Shown piece after piece: positions 30,317 through 42,954 of a stretch of DNA of 64,000 bases. This stretch comes from Neoarius graeffei (lineage: Eukaryota > Chordata > Actinopteri > Siluriformes > Ariidae), in the NCBI RefSeq assembly GCF_027579695.1, contig NC_083577.1:58082283-58146282 (forward strand), in the 5' to 3' direction. The position numbers and the translations under genes were made by a program. Every line of letters begins with the position of its first letter. The stretch's first letter is position 1. The notes beneath the pieces were generated by a model. The model was not told where the DNA came from. It saw nothing but the letters and a program-made list of their open reading frames with translations, and did not search any database.

Positions 30317-33300
30317 ATGGAGAAGAAACCAAACACACTAAATCAGACTGCTGCCAAGATAAAGACAAAAATTCACAGTAAGATTTCCATCTTTGTTCGT
30401 TTGTCTGGGGTTGATCTTGCATGTCTTATCACACCTCGTATTTCTCATCTCGTTTTCTTCCGCTTATCCGGGGCCGGGTCGCGGAGGCAGCAGTCTGAGC
30501 ATGGAAGCCCAAACTTCCCTCTCTCCAGACACCTCGGCCAGCTCCTCGGGAAGAACACCGAGGCGTTCCCAGGCCAGCCGAGAGACATAGTCCCTCCAGC
30601 ATGTCCTGGGTCTTCCCCGGGGCCTCCTCCCAGGGGGACATGCCTGGAACACCTCCCCAGGGAGGCGTCCAGGAGGCATCCGAAAGAGATGCCCGAGCCA
30701 CCTCAGCTGATTCCTCTCGATGTGGAGGAGCAGTGGCTCTACTCCGAGCTCCTCCCAAGTGACTGTGCTTCTCACTCTATCTCTAAGGGAGCGCTCAGCC
30801 ACCCTGCGAAGGAAACTCATTTCGGCCGCTTGTATCTGCGATCTTGTTCTTTCGGTCATTACCCAAAGCTCATGACCATATAACATACCTTGAATGCTCT
30901 ATATTCATTTATTCATATTCAGTAGCAGCTTCATCCAAACCAGGGTCTTTGTGGATTCAGAACCTATCCCATGAACACTGAGTACAAGTCAAGGATGCAG
31001 CCTAGATGAGATGCTAGTCAAATTCAGGGCACCATGCACATGCAAATGCACATTCTGACCCAGGGCAAATTTAGTGTCACCAATCCACCCATTAGCATGG
31101 GAGGTGGCAAGAAGCCCACAAGGTGGCACTCTGCACTGAAAGTAATCCAAGTCCAGTATCGAACCAGAGACGCAGAAGCTGTGAGGTAGCAACGATGCCC
31201 AGTGCACCACTACGACGCCTTGTCTTCTATGTCGTGTAACCTAACCTATCTGAGTGTTGATTCTGTTTTCTTTCAGACACGTCATCGTTCTTCAAGCTCT
31301 CTTTGAAAACCAACAACAAGGCCCTTGCTTTGGCTCTGGTCGCTCAGAAACAGAAATCTAAGCAGCTTGAGATGGAAACAGTGCGTTTACAGAAAGAAGT
31401 GCAGCGCCTGAGCTTTGACCTTGCCACCCAACGTCATAAAAATAAACAAATGGTGAGTCTCTGGAGTTCATCAAGGAAGGACAGGTGCAATGATGCTAAA
31501 GGCTTATTTTGATTATTTTTATTAAAAGTGTTACATTTAAGGTTCTCAATCCAATCTTTGTGTTCCAATTTGGCTTTTGCAAATAATTCTTTATTTGTAT
31601 TATTATTATTAAATGACCATCAGATCTGACCAAAAGTCATCTCCTGTGAAGGCTAATGGAAAGCGTGAATATAATGGTCAATTCTTCTTTCAAATCTATA
31701 GTTTATGGTTCTGCGTGAGTTCTATAATAACGCCATCAACTGCATGGCTAAGGCAGTGGACCTTATTTCCAAAGAAGAGGTAATCCATTACTAGTTAATC
31801 TGTATGTGGTCAATGTACAATAGTATCTTTGCAGGAGCTGCAATTTATTATTATAAATTATTATTATTTTCATATTAGGGTGCTGAGAGCTTGGACACAG
31901 AGATAATGGAAGGTATGAAGATTCATTAAATGATGTGAAACAGACACCTCTGTGCACCATTAAGCAACTACTGTACTTTTTTGTGTATTACCATGTCTCA
32001 TAGTCTGATAATGTGCTGTAAAGTGGTGTTTTGTGTGTTTGATTTATAGATTCTTATCAGACTGAGAAAGATTTAACTACATTGTTACCTGGGCAGAAAA
32101 ACAGAATTGGTCTATCCAACTGTGGGCAACAGAAGAATGTCCAGGACCCTGGTGGAAATGCGTTGATGGTGAAAGATCATCAACCTTATGGTTTTTCACT
32201 GAAAAGCAAGGATAAGCCTCCCAGTCCAGAGGTTGACTGTACAGCACCTCCGAATACACTGTACGACTCGGAGATGGAGATCACTGTAGTTGACAATGTT
32301 TCTGAAATTGTTACAGTTCAGACCAATCCAAAGAAAAACTGTAAGGATAATCAGAGAAGAATGGGAGAAAACAGTAACTCTTGTTCAGCAAGGGGTAGAG
32401 AGAGCATTGTGCTTAATTATGATGAAGCAGCAGTGGAGTCAGCTTGTCTACAGGATACAACCGTGAATATGTCCTGCGAAACACCACTCCAAACAAGTAC
32501 ACACACTTTCACTAGCAGCAGTGAAGAGGAGAGTTTGTCTCAGCAGGTAGAGCCTCTGCATGAGGAGCAAGAAGCAGTCACTGCACACAAAAGGACTCAT
32601 GTCACCTCTCGTTACACAAAGAGCAACAGGCGATTGAATTCTCAAAAACACATTGCAGAATATACCAATACAAGGCGAACTTATGTAATCTCTCCACATG
32701 AGTCCAGCTTTATTTCTGCCAGTGATGATTTGGATGACTATTTCAGTGACCAAGTAGTACAAAATAAGAAGAGCAAGCCAATTTTCTATGATTTTAATGA
32801 ACCTAAAGACAAAGGCACTGAAAATGAAGCCGAAATGCTGAAACCCCAGAACAACAGTGCAAGAAACAGGAAAACATGCATAATCCCACACAAGTCAAAA
32901 CCACAGAGCAGGAAGATTAAAGATTCATATTTTGGTGTGGATCAAAGTGTAAAGGGGAGCACTGAATTAATCGATGTTCACAGTGATGTCACGGAAATCT
33001 CGGTCGACAGAGAAAACCGTCAAAGCAAGCAATCAACTCCGTCACACTCTCAGACAGAAGGATGCAATACTTTGAGAAACAGAGGAACATATGTGATCCA
33101 GCCAGGTCAGGTATCTGACTGCAGTGACGACCTTAATGGTACATTAGACATTCACACGGATGTCACATCTCCGGAAACTGCAAATGAAATGATTTTGGAA
33201 AGCACACAGCGTTCCTCAGGGATGAATGAGGGGCAGCAATCGGAGCACATACCTGAAAACGGAAGATTTTTTAAACATTCAAAGGCTGTCAAGGGCCGTG

Positions 33301-35552
33301 ATGAAAAGCTTTTAGAAAATTCATCTGATCATTCTCCAGTAACGCACACTAAAGCCAAGAAGCCCCAGACAGTGGTGATGAAAGGAAGAAAGAAGAATTT
33401 GGCAACAACAGAAAATGCATCAGGAAAGAGAAGAAGACACAAGCATACCTCTACTCAAATTGGTGACATCTTGCCCAAAGAAATTTCAGTACCTGGTGAT
33501 GATGTAAAGCAAAACTGCACGTCCACTAATGTATTACAGGAGCTAACCAAAGGGTTAAATTCTTCTGCTCTTGAGGAAGCCTTTAAGGGTGAGCCAGGAA
33601 TTGAGACTGGGGGCACGAACAGCACTCGTATGAGACATCTTGACTATAATGATGACTTGGATACCATTAATGACATTGGCATAAATTTGAAAGATGTCAG
33701 TCTGAAGCATCACAATGTCCAAAACCGCAAGCGCAGAGAAACTTGTGTTTTTTTGCCCAATTGTGATTTGCAGTTAAAGGGTAAGGAAAATGTTCTGGTT
33801 ATCAGCAGCAATGAAGAGGGTTTAATTACAAATGGGGAAAGTGAGATTTCTTTTGTTACAGATAGGACAGTTGTTCCTCATCATGAAAGTGACAGCCAGT
33901 CAACCACAAGAAAAGCAGAGCAGCTTGGGCAGAAACACAGTGAGCTATTCTCTGAGGAAAGGCCTCCATGGGAATCCCTCGATTTTGGCTCCACTGAGAG
34001 TTTTACTCATGACAATCCTAACAGTCCTGTCCCTAACCAGAAGGAAACACGAGAGATTTCATCACGAACTATGGACATTTACGAGGAACCTGGGTGGAAA
34101 GTGTCCCACCAATCTCCAGGTAATTATCGCTTTAAAAACATGTCAGATGGGGCTCCTGAGGGTTGCAGCAGAAAAGTATTCGGCCTCTCATCTGGAGATT
34201 GCAAATTTGACTCCTGATGATGCCATAGTCATTCATGACCAGGAGTCCAATAGAGTGTAACTGGCCATGCTATCTTGGTGAGATACAAGTGAGAATAAAA
34301 CCATCCGTCAATCAGAACAGCACTAGTCAATTGTTGGTGTCTGTGAGCTCATGTATGAGAAAGAGGGTAGTCAGCACTTCCACTCACTGTGTTCATCTGT
34401 GCTTGGATGGCTTCAGGTGTCTCGGGAAGCACATGCTAGCCTTTGCTCTCTGTTGGTAGCTGTCGTGTGATAGGGGCAGTGTTGTAGTCGAGTCACTAAA
34501 CCTCAAGTCTGAGTCCAGTCTCGAGTCCCCAGTGTTCAAGTCCAAGTCATTAAAGAAAATTCCGAGGCGAGTCCAACACAAATGACAGTTGTCTCTCACA
34601 CTCTCTCTTTAAAACACATTGATAGCTTGAAGTTCAAGCTTCACAATTGAAGTTCGAGATTGTCCCTGTCGTCTCCTCGATAGTTCTTCTTCATATGGAA
34701 CACGTAGCAGTGCACTTTTTTTTCTTTTTTTTGCACCCCACTAAACGAGAAGTCTGTATAAGCAAAGCGGACAATCCCAGGGGCTTCTCTCCAGGCATTT
34801 TAGCGCCATTAACTTTAGTTTGTTCCTGAACATTACGTATGAACAGGTGAATGTGCATTCTCTTGCACAAAATTAGTATAAAAGTTAATGCAGATATAAA
34901 TATCTTTTGCCAAATTATTACTGCATGTTACAAAAAGTAAAGAAAAAATCTGAGTCCTTGTCTCCAATTTACGAGTCCGAATGCAGTTAATGTCCAAGTC
35001 AGAGTCAATTCACAAGTCCTTAAAATTAGGGCACGAGTCAGACTCGAGTACTACAAGCCTGGATAGGGGAGGGCTTCATGGTGGGTGGAAATTGACAAAT
35101 GGCTAAAATGGGAGAGAATGGAGGCTAAAAGTATTATTATTGTTATTAAGAATAAGATTAATTCTGTCATCAGTTTGTGCTACATTTTTTACTTATAGTT
35201 AATGTATTTTATGTTTAAATTATAGATGGGAGGGTAATGAAGAGCTTAACAAACACAGACTTGGCAATGAATCCATTAAGCCGATCGCGCAGGAAGGCAG
35301 CTCCTGTGTCATACAAGGAACCGCCTCTCAACTGGTGAGAATTGTTTTGTTGAACTTCCATACATGAAATGTTTTAGTTCTGGCTGCATTGTAAGGTTCC
35401 CATTGCTTTTATTTTTTACTAGTATTTTTTTTCTCTCTCTCTCATTTTACAGCAAAATGAGGCGTGGGGACAAGTTCTCAGATACCAGATTTTTAAGTTC
35501 TCCAGTGTTTAAAGATAAAAAGAAGAAAAGATTTCAGAAAAACACGGAATAA
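30317..35552 (+). CDS. sgo2: Shugoshin-2-like centromere cohesion protector
   Basis: Shugoshins sit at centromeres and recruit PP2A-B56 to protect cohesin. Coding exons: 30317-30377, 31277-31452, 31702-31779, 31879-31912, 32050-34119, 35226-35334, 35453-35552; all introns GT-AG and the sum is exactly 876 codons including the stop (875 residues). The N-terminal part (residues about 14-80) has SSFFKLSLKTNNKALALAL followed by a coiled coil, the shugoshin N-terminal domain. The large exon is low-complexity and charged, with four RxT[YC][VI][IF] motifs near 325, 390, 461 and 679. The C-terminal SGO box reads SRSRRKAAPVSYKEPPLN then CKMRRGDKFSD. Exon 2 begins at 30288; an untranslated exon ends at 29474. 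sgo2 rather than sgo1 is inferred from the N-terminal text and length. If the 34119 donor is not used, the frame ends at 34217. Confidence 0.9.
30447..30882 (-). mobile_element. RTE/Rex3-like LINE, 5'-truncated 3' end
   Basis: The minus strand reads [20 protein letters not shown] through [20 protein letters not shown] to [10 protein letters not shown], the C-terminus of the same LINE as 25900-27477. Here the LRWLGH tryptophan is intact and the short frame is open. It ends with the complement of GGATAAGCGGAAG. It lies in sgo2 intron 2. Confidence 0.85.
30890..31235 (-). repeat. Old degenerate SINE-like repeat
   Basis: The text TCGAACCAGAGACGCAGAAGC and GCTGTGAGGTAGCAACGATGC resembles, in complement, a worn tRNA-type SINE head, with CATTCTGACCCAGGGCAAAT further left. 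Homology is too weak to name. Confidence 0.4.
34478..35061. mobile_element. hAT MITE with perfect 8-bp TSD
   Basis: The ends CAGTGTTGTAGTCGAGTCAC and GACTCGAGTACTACAAGCCTG are inverted; GATAGGGG flanks both sides (34470-34477 and 35062-35069). It is 584 bp, rich in GAGTC/AAGTC words, and non-coding. It lies in sgo2 intron 6. Confidence 0.93.
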
Positions 35553-36420
35553 TCCCGTTATCCATATTTGTAAATAGAATTTGTACAGTTAACATTATAC
35601 AGTTAACCTTTATGAACCTTTGTGTTGATTTGTATTTCCTTTTTTGTTTTTTTAATATTTCCATATATTTTTGCATCAGCATTTATATCATTTAAATGAC
35701 TTCTCATTACCGGGTAATTCGGAGAACACTGGTTACATGGCCTGTGAAATCCCATCTCTCTATTGGTTGCCATGTGAGTGAAGTATTGACGTGACGGTCA
35801 GGTAGTGAATGAATAATTCAGATAGTGTTCACCTGAGACGTGTATGGTCGCTGTAGAATAGAGTTGTCTTTTACACGGTAACAAGTGGTTAAATTCTGAG
35901 CCTTTTTGTTTTTTTTTCCTTTTTAAACTTGTGTTGAATGTGTTCAGGAGCATTTGGTAAGTTTGACTGTTTTATTATTTCAGTCAGATTAACAGACTTA
36001 TTTCTTCACCTGTGGAGTTTCATGTTCTTGCAAGTGGTATTCATTTTGTTTTCCAGACTAATCAACTGTTTGTATACTGATCTGGAAGAATGTATGCTTT
36101 ACACACATTTCAACACACAAGTTGTAAATTCTGTTTTGTGTTGGTCTTCACAGATGTCCTTTAGAATTCTAAGTCATATGCATAGACCTGAACTTCAAAA
36201 CAGAATCAGATTTCGCATTTGCATTGTCTGTTTATAGCTCTTGGATATAGAATAACCAAGAGATGATTGGAGATTGAAATATGAATGTATAAATGTTCTA
36301 TAATTTTCGCCGACAGTGCTTTTTTTTTTTTTTCCTGCCCCTGATATTATTTCAGTGTGCACATTTAGAAATAAATGTCCTTCTGATCCAGTCCTGATTG
36401 TTTTGTCGGTGATGTGAAAC

Positions 36421-39400
36421 ATGGAAACCAGACAAGTGAAGCGAAACATTGAAGCCCTGCTGTAAGTCCCCTGTAAGGCCATCAATACTGGAAAAAAATA
36501 TATATAATATTTGATGCAGCAATCACCAAAACATACATTGTGAAAAACAATATCTTTCTTATTTTATGAGTGGTCATTATATTGGACAAAAGCTCAGGGA
36601 AAATGGCTTTGACCCCAAGGGGAAAGGCTCTTCCTCAATGCTGGACGATCTGGTAAGAATCTGATTTAAATAAATAGAAGGATCTACTTAGTATATAGGA
36701 GGTTTCATATTCCGTATTATGTTGGTGGTGTAGAGAGGGAACTTTCTGTATGAAAATGCTATTAAGTCTATCGCTGCTAAAGATACAATATGTAAGTGTT
36801 CCAACTTGAAATGAGTAATCAAGAAATAAGTATAAAATGATATACAGATACAATAACACTTTCAGTCTTGAATCTCCCACAGGGTTTTTTTTCCCCTTTC
36901 TTTCTGTAAATTCCCTTTGCAATCAGTCTGGCACGGTCCCAATGATTTCTCTGGCGTTAAATGAACTAGAGATGTTTTGGTGATTCACAATATTTTAGGT
37001 AGCAGGTCTAGCAACAAATGAAATAGAGATTATTTGTTTTGTTTTTTGAGTAAAATCACAGTGGCAACTGTCTTTATGTCTGACTATATATTTATATACA
37101 GGCTCATTATGATTTAGCCATAAGTGTGGCTTTATGGTGGTTGAATGAGAAAATGGCTCCAGATGTGAATGAACTTATGTGAGTAATGCGTTTTGTGTGA
37201 TGACTGATAAAAAGTAAAATTTTTAGACCACTCATTGTTTTTGCAGCTTGAGTGTTTTTGCAGTTCTACCCTTGCTGGCACATGTTTATTTGTGAACTGT
37301 CTATACAGAGGAGCCATCAGTCCTGGCCACAGTCACTGTTTTAATCGACTGGAAAGAGAGGCAATAATCCTCTCATCTTTTGCAGGGATGCTTTTGGTAT
37401 GTTCATTGAATAGATCTATATATAAAAGTCTCATGTTGATAACCATGTCAGTAAAATAAATACTTGTATTTCTTCATTTCAGAACAGCTTACCTGTAAAT
37501 GAGATCCTGTCGCTGTATAGCTGCAAGCCATCTGCCTCCTGCCCTCATCCACATACTAAAGTAAAGAAATTTATGAGAATTTCAAAAAGTGCATTGTTTG
37601 CACACAATTTAAGAAATAAAACAACACGGCATGCTGTGTTAGTAAAAATGAATGATGGGAGGTGTGATACAGCCCTGAAGTTAATTATTTCCCAATGAGA
37701 GCACATTTTATTCTTCTTATATCAGCTATTTTTATTTATTAATGGTTATGGGTTATTTATTAATGTAGTGGTTAGCGCTGTCGCCTCACAGCAAGAAGGT
37801 CCGGGTTCGAGCCCCGTGGCCAGCGAGGGCCTTTCTGTGTGGAGTTTGCATGTTCTCCCCGTGTCCGTGTGGGTTTCCTCCAGGTGCTCCGGTTTCCCCC
37901 CACAGTCCAAAGACATGCAGGTTAGGCTAAATGGTGGCTCTAAATTGGTAGGTGTGAATGGTTGTCTGTGTCTATGTGTCAGCCCTGTGATGACCTGGCG
38001 ACTTGTCCAGGGTGTACCCCGCCTTTCGCCCGTAGTCAGCTGGGATAGGCTCCAGCTTGCCTGCGACCCTGTAGGACAGGATAAAGCGGCGAGAGATGAT
38101 GAGATTAATGAACATATACTTTTTAATCATTTAATTCTGTGGTACATTTGCAAGATGAGTTGCACTATACTAGCTATAAACATTAAGTTAACAAGACAAA
38201 AGTTCAGACAAAAAAACAAACAAAACAGAAAACTAAAAGTCCCCTGTTATGACGACTCCCGCAGCAGAAAACGCAGCAACAATTACAACATCCCCATGTT
38301 TCTCCATAAATATTAATACAGTTCACCTTGTATAAAGCTTCATGTTAATGATTTATACATTTTTGGTAAATAAGTTTTTGATCTGATTATTATTCAATTA
38401 TGTAGTGTCTGCTGTACAGTGCCTTGCAAAAGTATTCATCTCCCTTGGTGTTCGTCCTGTTTTGTTGCATTACAAGCTGGAATTAAAATGGATTTTTTGG
38501 GGGATTAGCACCATTTGATTTACACAGCATGCCTACAGCTTTAAAGGTGCTGCTTTTTTTTTTTTTTTAAATTGTGACAGACAATAATTAATTAAGATGA
38601 AAAAAAACAGAAATCTGGAGTGTGCATTGGTATCTTCCCCCCCCCAAGTCAATATTTTATAGAACCACCTTTTTGCCACAATTACAGCTGCAAATCTCTT
38701 GGGGTATGTCTCTATTAGCTTAGCACATCTAGCCACTGGGATTTTTGCCCATTCCTCAAGGCAAAACTGCTCCAACTCCTTCAAGTTAGATGGGTTGCAT
38801 TGGTGTACAGTGATCAAGTTATGCCACAGATTCTCAATTGGATTGAGGTCTGGGCTTTGATGAGGCCATTCCAAGACATTTAAATGTTTCCCTTTAAACC
38901 ACTCCAGTGTATGACAGTATAGCAGCATGTTTAGGGTCATTGTCCTGCTGCAACGTGAACCTTCATCCCAGTCTCAAACCTCTGACTGACTCAAACAGGT
39001 TTTCCTGCAGAATTGCTCTGTATTTAGTGCCATCCATCTTTCCTTCAGTCCTGACCAGCTTTCCTGTCCCTGCAGATGAAAAATATCCCTTCAGTATGAT
39101 GCTGCCACCACCATGCTTCACTGTCGGAATGGTGTTCTCAGGGTGTTGGGTTTGCGCCACACGTCATTTCCCATAATGGCCACAAAGTTCAATTTTTGTC
39201 TCACTTGACCAGAGAATCTTCTTTCATGTGTTTGGGGAGTCTGCCACATGCTGTTGGGCAAACTCCAAACGTGATGATTTTTTTTTTTAAAGCAATGACT
39301 TTTTTTCTGGCCACTCTTCCATAAAGCCCCACTCTGTGGAGTGTATGGCTTAAAGTGGTCCTATGGACAGATACTCCCATCTCCACTGTGGATCTTTGCA

Positions 39401-41727
39401 GCTCCCTCAGCGTTATCGTTGGTGTCTTTGTTGCATCTCTGATTAATGCCCTCCTTGCCTGATCTGAGAGTTTTGGTGGGCGGCCTTCTCTTGTCAGGTT
39501 TGTAGTGGTGCCATATTCTTTCCATTTTGCTCGAATGGATTTAATGGTGCTCCCTGGGATATTCAAAGTTTGGGATATTTTTTATGACCCAACCCTGATC
39601 TATACTTCTCCACAACTTTGTCTCTGACCTGTTTGGAATGCTCCTTGATTTTCATATTGCTTGCTTAGTAGTGTTGCAGAGTCAGGGTCCTTCCAGAACA
39701 GGCTGATTTTATACAGACATCATGTGACAGATCATGTGACACTTTGGTTGCACACAGGTGGATCTTAATCAACTAATTATGTGGCTTATGAAGTGAATTT
39801 GTTGGACCAGCTCTTATTTAGGGGTTTCATACAAAAGGGTATACTTATGCACACTTCAGATTTCTGTTTTTTTTTTTATCTTATTGTTTGTGTCACAATA
39901 AAAAAAAAAAGTGTACCTTTTTAAATTTGTAGGCATATTGTGTAAATCAAATGGTGCTAACCCTCCAAAAATCCATTTTAATTCTTGTTTGTAATTCAAC
40001 AAAACAGGACAAACACCAAGGGGGATGAATACTTTTGCAAGACACTGTACATGTTCCTGTGAATGAGCTGTTACTATAGAAACAAGAATATATTAGAATT
40101 AGCCTATTAATATAAACCTGTGATTTGAATTACAGAAGGCACTGCTGTCTGAGCTGTGCTGTTAGATGCCCTTTTTCCACCAAAGCAGTTCCAGGGCTGG
40201 TTTGGGGCCAGTGCTTAGTTTGGAACCAGGTTTTCTGTTTCCACTGACAAAGAACTGGCTCTGGGGCCAGAAAAACCGGTTCCAGGCTAGCACCAACTCT
40301 TTGCTGGGCCAGAGGAAAGAACCGCTTACGTCAGCGGGGGGGGCGGAGTTGTTAAGACCAACAACAATAGCAAGATCGCGAAAGGTCGCCATTTTCAAGC
40401 GGCGAGAAGCAGCAGCTGTACAAACGCGAAGTCATTTATTATTGTTGTTGCTGCTGCTTCTCCGTGTTGTTGTTGCTACGATGTTTGTGCCAAGGTTTAT
40501 ACAAACACAGCGACGTAACTGACGTATACAGCAACGTAATGACGTGGCTCCGCTTAGCACCCCGAGCTATGGAAAAGCAAACTGGTTCTCACCTGGCTCG
40601 CAAGTTGAACGAGTTGTGAACCAGCACCAGCACTGGCCCCGAACCAGCCCTGGAACTGATTTGGTGGAAAAGGGGTAATAGAAAAGTAATCAGTACTTTC
40701 TGACTAATTAGATTTGAGGATCCAATAACTGTGGTATAAGTAATTATATCTCATCTCATTATCTCTAGCCGCTTTATCCTGTTCTACAGGGTCGCAGGCA
40801 AGCTGGAGCCTATCCCAGCTGACTATGGGCGAAAGGCGGGGTACACCCTGGACAAGTCGCCAGGTCATCACAGGGCTGACACATAGACAACCATTCACAC
40901 TCACATTCACACCTACGGTCAATTTAGAGTCACCAGTTAACCTAACCTGCATGTCTTTGGACTGTGGGGGAAACCGGAGCACCCGGAGGAAACCCACGCG
41001 GACACGGGGAGAACATGCAAACTCCGCACAGAAAGGCCCTCGCCGGCCACGGGGCTCGAACCCAGACCTTCTTGCTGTGAGGCGACGGCGCTAACCACTA
41101 CACCACTGTGCCGCCCTCAGTAATTATATTAAGTATCAAAATATATAATTCAACAATTTGATTTAATATTAGACATTGTTTATCAGTGTTTTATGTTGTA
41201 GAACAGGGGTGCTTAACTTTGGAAAGGCCAGAGTCCAGCACAGTTTGGTGATTTTCTCTGTTTATTTACACACCTACTAAATTTGCAAACCCTGCTTACA
41301 ACTTGGTGAGTTGAATTCATGCAGGGGGGGGAACTGTGCTGAAGTCTGACCCAGCACGACCAGAGTAGGGAACTACTGCATCATTTCACCTCCACTGCTG
41401 TTGCGATTTCCACAGAGCAACATCATTCATCCATTCTCCTTGTCCTATCATCCATTTGCCATGCTCAGCTCATTTAAGGCAGTAGATCGTTCAAGAAAAC
41501 ACAGTAAGTACTGTACGACACTGTGTGTTTCCTATTCTCCGTCACTGTCTGATATGTGAGCATCACAGAACAATGTATTTTGTTTACCAGCTCAGATGCT
41601 GAAAAGGTGGAATACTCTGCGTAATAAAGGAGCATCAGCAGGGTTGGAGAAGCTGAAGGAGCCCTCCCCAATCCCCTCTTCTCTGTCTTCTTTCAGTGCA
41701 AGTCCTTCAGAATCTGCCACTAAATAA
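36421..41727 (+). CDS. C2orf80-like protein, seven coding exons
   Basis: Exons 36421-36461, 36571-36652, 37102-37178, 37309-37396, 37483-37560, 41416-41503 and 41591-41727 join in frame into 197 codons including the stop. The protein starts [20 protein letters not shown] and continues [58 protein letters not shown] and [19 protein letters not shown]. From memory this matches vertebrate C2orf80, a small protein of unknown biochemical role linked to gonad development and located near the gamma-crystallins in mammals, which the neighbours here support. The acceptor of exon 2 (TTATGAG) is weak. An AATAAA is at 42224-42229. A stretch at 42011-42079 behind a good acceptor is open and acidic (DSEDSLKEQAKQYDGSEES) and may be an alternative last exon. 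Intron 5 holds a SINE, a Tc1, a MITE and a second SINE. Confidence 0.75.
37762..38105 (+). repeat. V-SINE-type SINE lacking its first bases
   Basis: It starts at TAGTGGTTAGCGCTGTCGCC, has the V core and the CTTGTCCAGGGTGTACCCC tail and ends GAGAGATGATGAGAT. TTAATG flanks both sides. Confidence 0.9.
38417..40047 (-). mobile_element. Tc1 element, third family, transposase broken
   Basis: The ends CAGTGCCTTGCAAAAGTATT and AATACTTTTGCAAGACACTG are flanked by TA (38415-38416, 40048-40049). The minus-strand transposase is in several frames: [18 protein letters not shown] (helix-turn-helix, 39566-39201), [19 protein letters not shown] (39160-38963) and [18 protein letters not shown] (38940-38533). 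Its first catalytic aspartate region falls between frames. At least three frame breaks. It lies in intron 5 of the C2orf80-like gene. Confidence 0.9.
40167..40677. mobile_element. MITE with GCCCTTTTTCCACC ends
   Basis: The ends TGCCCTTTTTCCACCAAA and TTTGGTGGAAAAGGGGTA are inverted repeats. The interior repeats GGTTC/CCAGG words and has ACGTCA/TGACGT sites. It is non-coding and resembles the 3300-4563 element only in its end style. Confidence 0.75.
40750..41118 (-). repeat. Full-length V-SINE-type SINE
   Basis: A reverse-orientation copy with tail (CTCATCTCATTATCTCTAG), V core and head (CACTACACCACTGTGCCGCC). AGTAATTATAT flanks both sides (40739-40749, 41119-41129). Confidence 0.95.
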
Positions 41728-42950
41728 ACCGCTTCTTCTTTTTCTCATTTGATACATTTCTGTCAGCCATAAACCTAATTTATTATTCAGCTATTCATTA
41801 TCAATCAAATCATTCAATAATGACTATATGAAGTATTTAGCAAACACAGTTGAACAAATTGAATGCAGGTATCGTCATACAGCACTATATGTATGTATTG
41901 TAACTCCATGGGTTGGGTCTTGTACCAGACTGAGCCCATGCATAAGTTCTAGGAGTTTAAGGGCATAACCTAAGCCATTTAGTTAATGATCTGTACTTTG
42001 TTGTGTACAGGACAGTGAGGATTCATTGAAAGAGCAAGCAAAGCAGTATGATGGCTCTGAGGAATCGCAGCAGGACTGAAGACTACCCATCCAGCAACTA
42101 GTCTTTAAAGCATTCTATTACTACTGTATAGCTTTTAGATTTTATTTTTACCTTTAAAAAAAAAAAACAACCTTGGTTACAGTTTGACCTTTTTAGAAGT
42201 TTTGGCTCATGTTTACTAATGTGAATAAAAGCCAACATGATTATATATACAAAAAGTGACATTTATTAATTATTCCTATTTTTTGACTGTTCCTAATTTC
42301 AAGCTTAAAATGGTTTTGTTCTACTGGCAGATAATGTTTCTTCTTTCTAGAATTAAATACTTTAAATAAACAACAGTCTGTGCGATTTCAGCACATCAGA
42401 CAAAAATATAATTCCATGAGAAATCAGCATGCTATCATTTCACCTGACGAGGCTTTCCAGTAGCTTGCTATGGAGCAGCTTTTGCTGGAAACTCTAATGT
42501 TCCTGTTTGACTATTGTGGTTAACAGAATCATGATTGTAATATAATTGAAAAGATCTGCTGAGAGAGTTTTTTTTTTTCTGTAAATGGAGAGTTTCTGGT
42601 CTGGAAAAACAGGCACGACACCCGGTTTGATGCCGACAGGCAGCTAAAAAAAAATGGTAGGGAACATATGTTTTAAAATAGACTTTTCATGCTGATTTTA
42701 TGGGGTCTGATATCATTTTATAAACATGTACAATATATACCTATTGATCTTTCTTTTTTGGTTTTTGAGGAGTGATTGTGTTGAGCTGTATTGTTGCTAT
42801 AACCAGCAACTATTTCAAACAACTTTGTTTCCTATACTATAAATTCACTTTTCTCCTCCTTTCTAGAAACACTTGGGGGTTTTTTTCTTATAGATTGATC
42901 TGTACATTTATTCACTTTAATATTTCACTGTAATCTAACATTTATAATAT
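41728..42950. other. 3' untranslated and intergenic sequence
   Basis: AT-rich sequence after the C2orf80-like stop codon, with AATAAA at 42224-42229 and a possible alternative last exon at 42011-42079. Nothing else is recognised. Confidence 0.5.
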
Positions 42951-42954
42951 TTCG

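Noticed and set aside
30317-30883. Unspliced 188-codon frame starting at the sgo2 start codon
   Set aside because: It reads through the GT donor at 30378 into antisense LINE sequence; the spliced frame gives shugoshin text.
32448-32891. 147-codon minus-strand open frame
   Set aside because: It is antisense to the large sgo2 exon; the sense frame is spliced and conserved.
34120-34217. Read-through end of the large sgo2 exon
   Set aside because: The frame stays open to 34217, but a GT donor at 34120 in the right phase joins to exons encoding the expected C-terminal shugoshin box.
33832-34260. 142-codon plus-strand frame overlapping sgo2
   Set aside because: Out of frame with the conserved reading; no recognisable features.
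40136-40163. Extra exon of the C2orf80-like gene after TTACAG
   Set aside because: A good acceptor, but the frame stops within nine codons and the next exon (41416) continues the protein in register without it.
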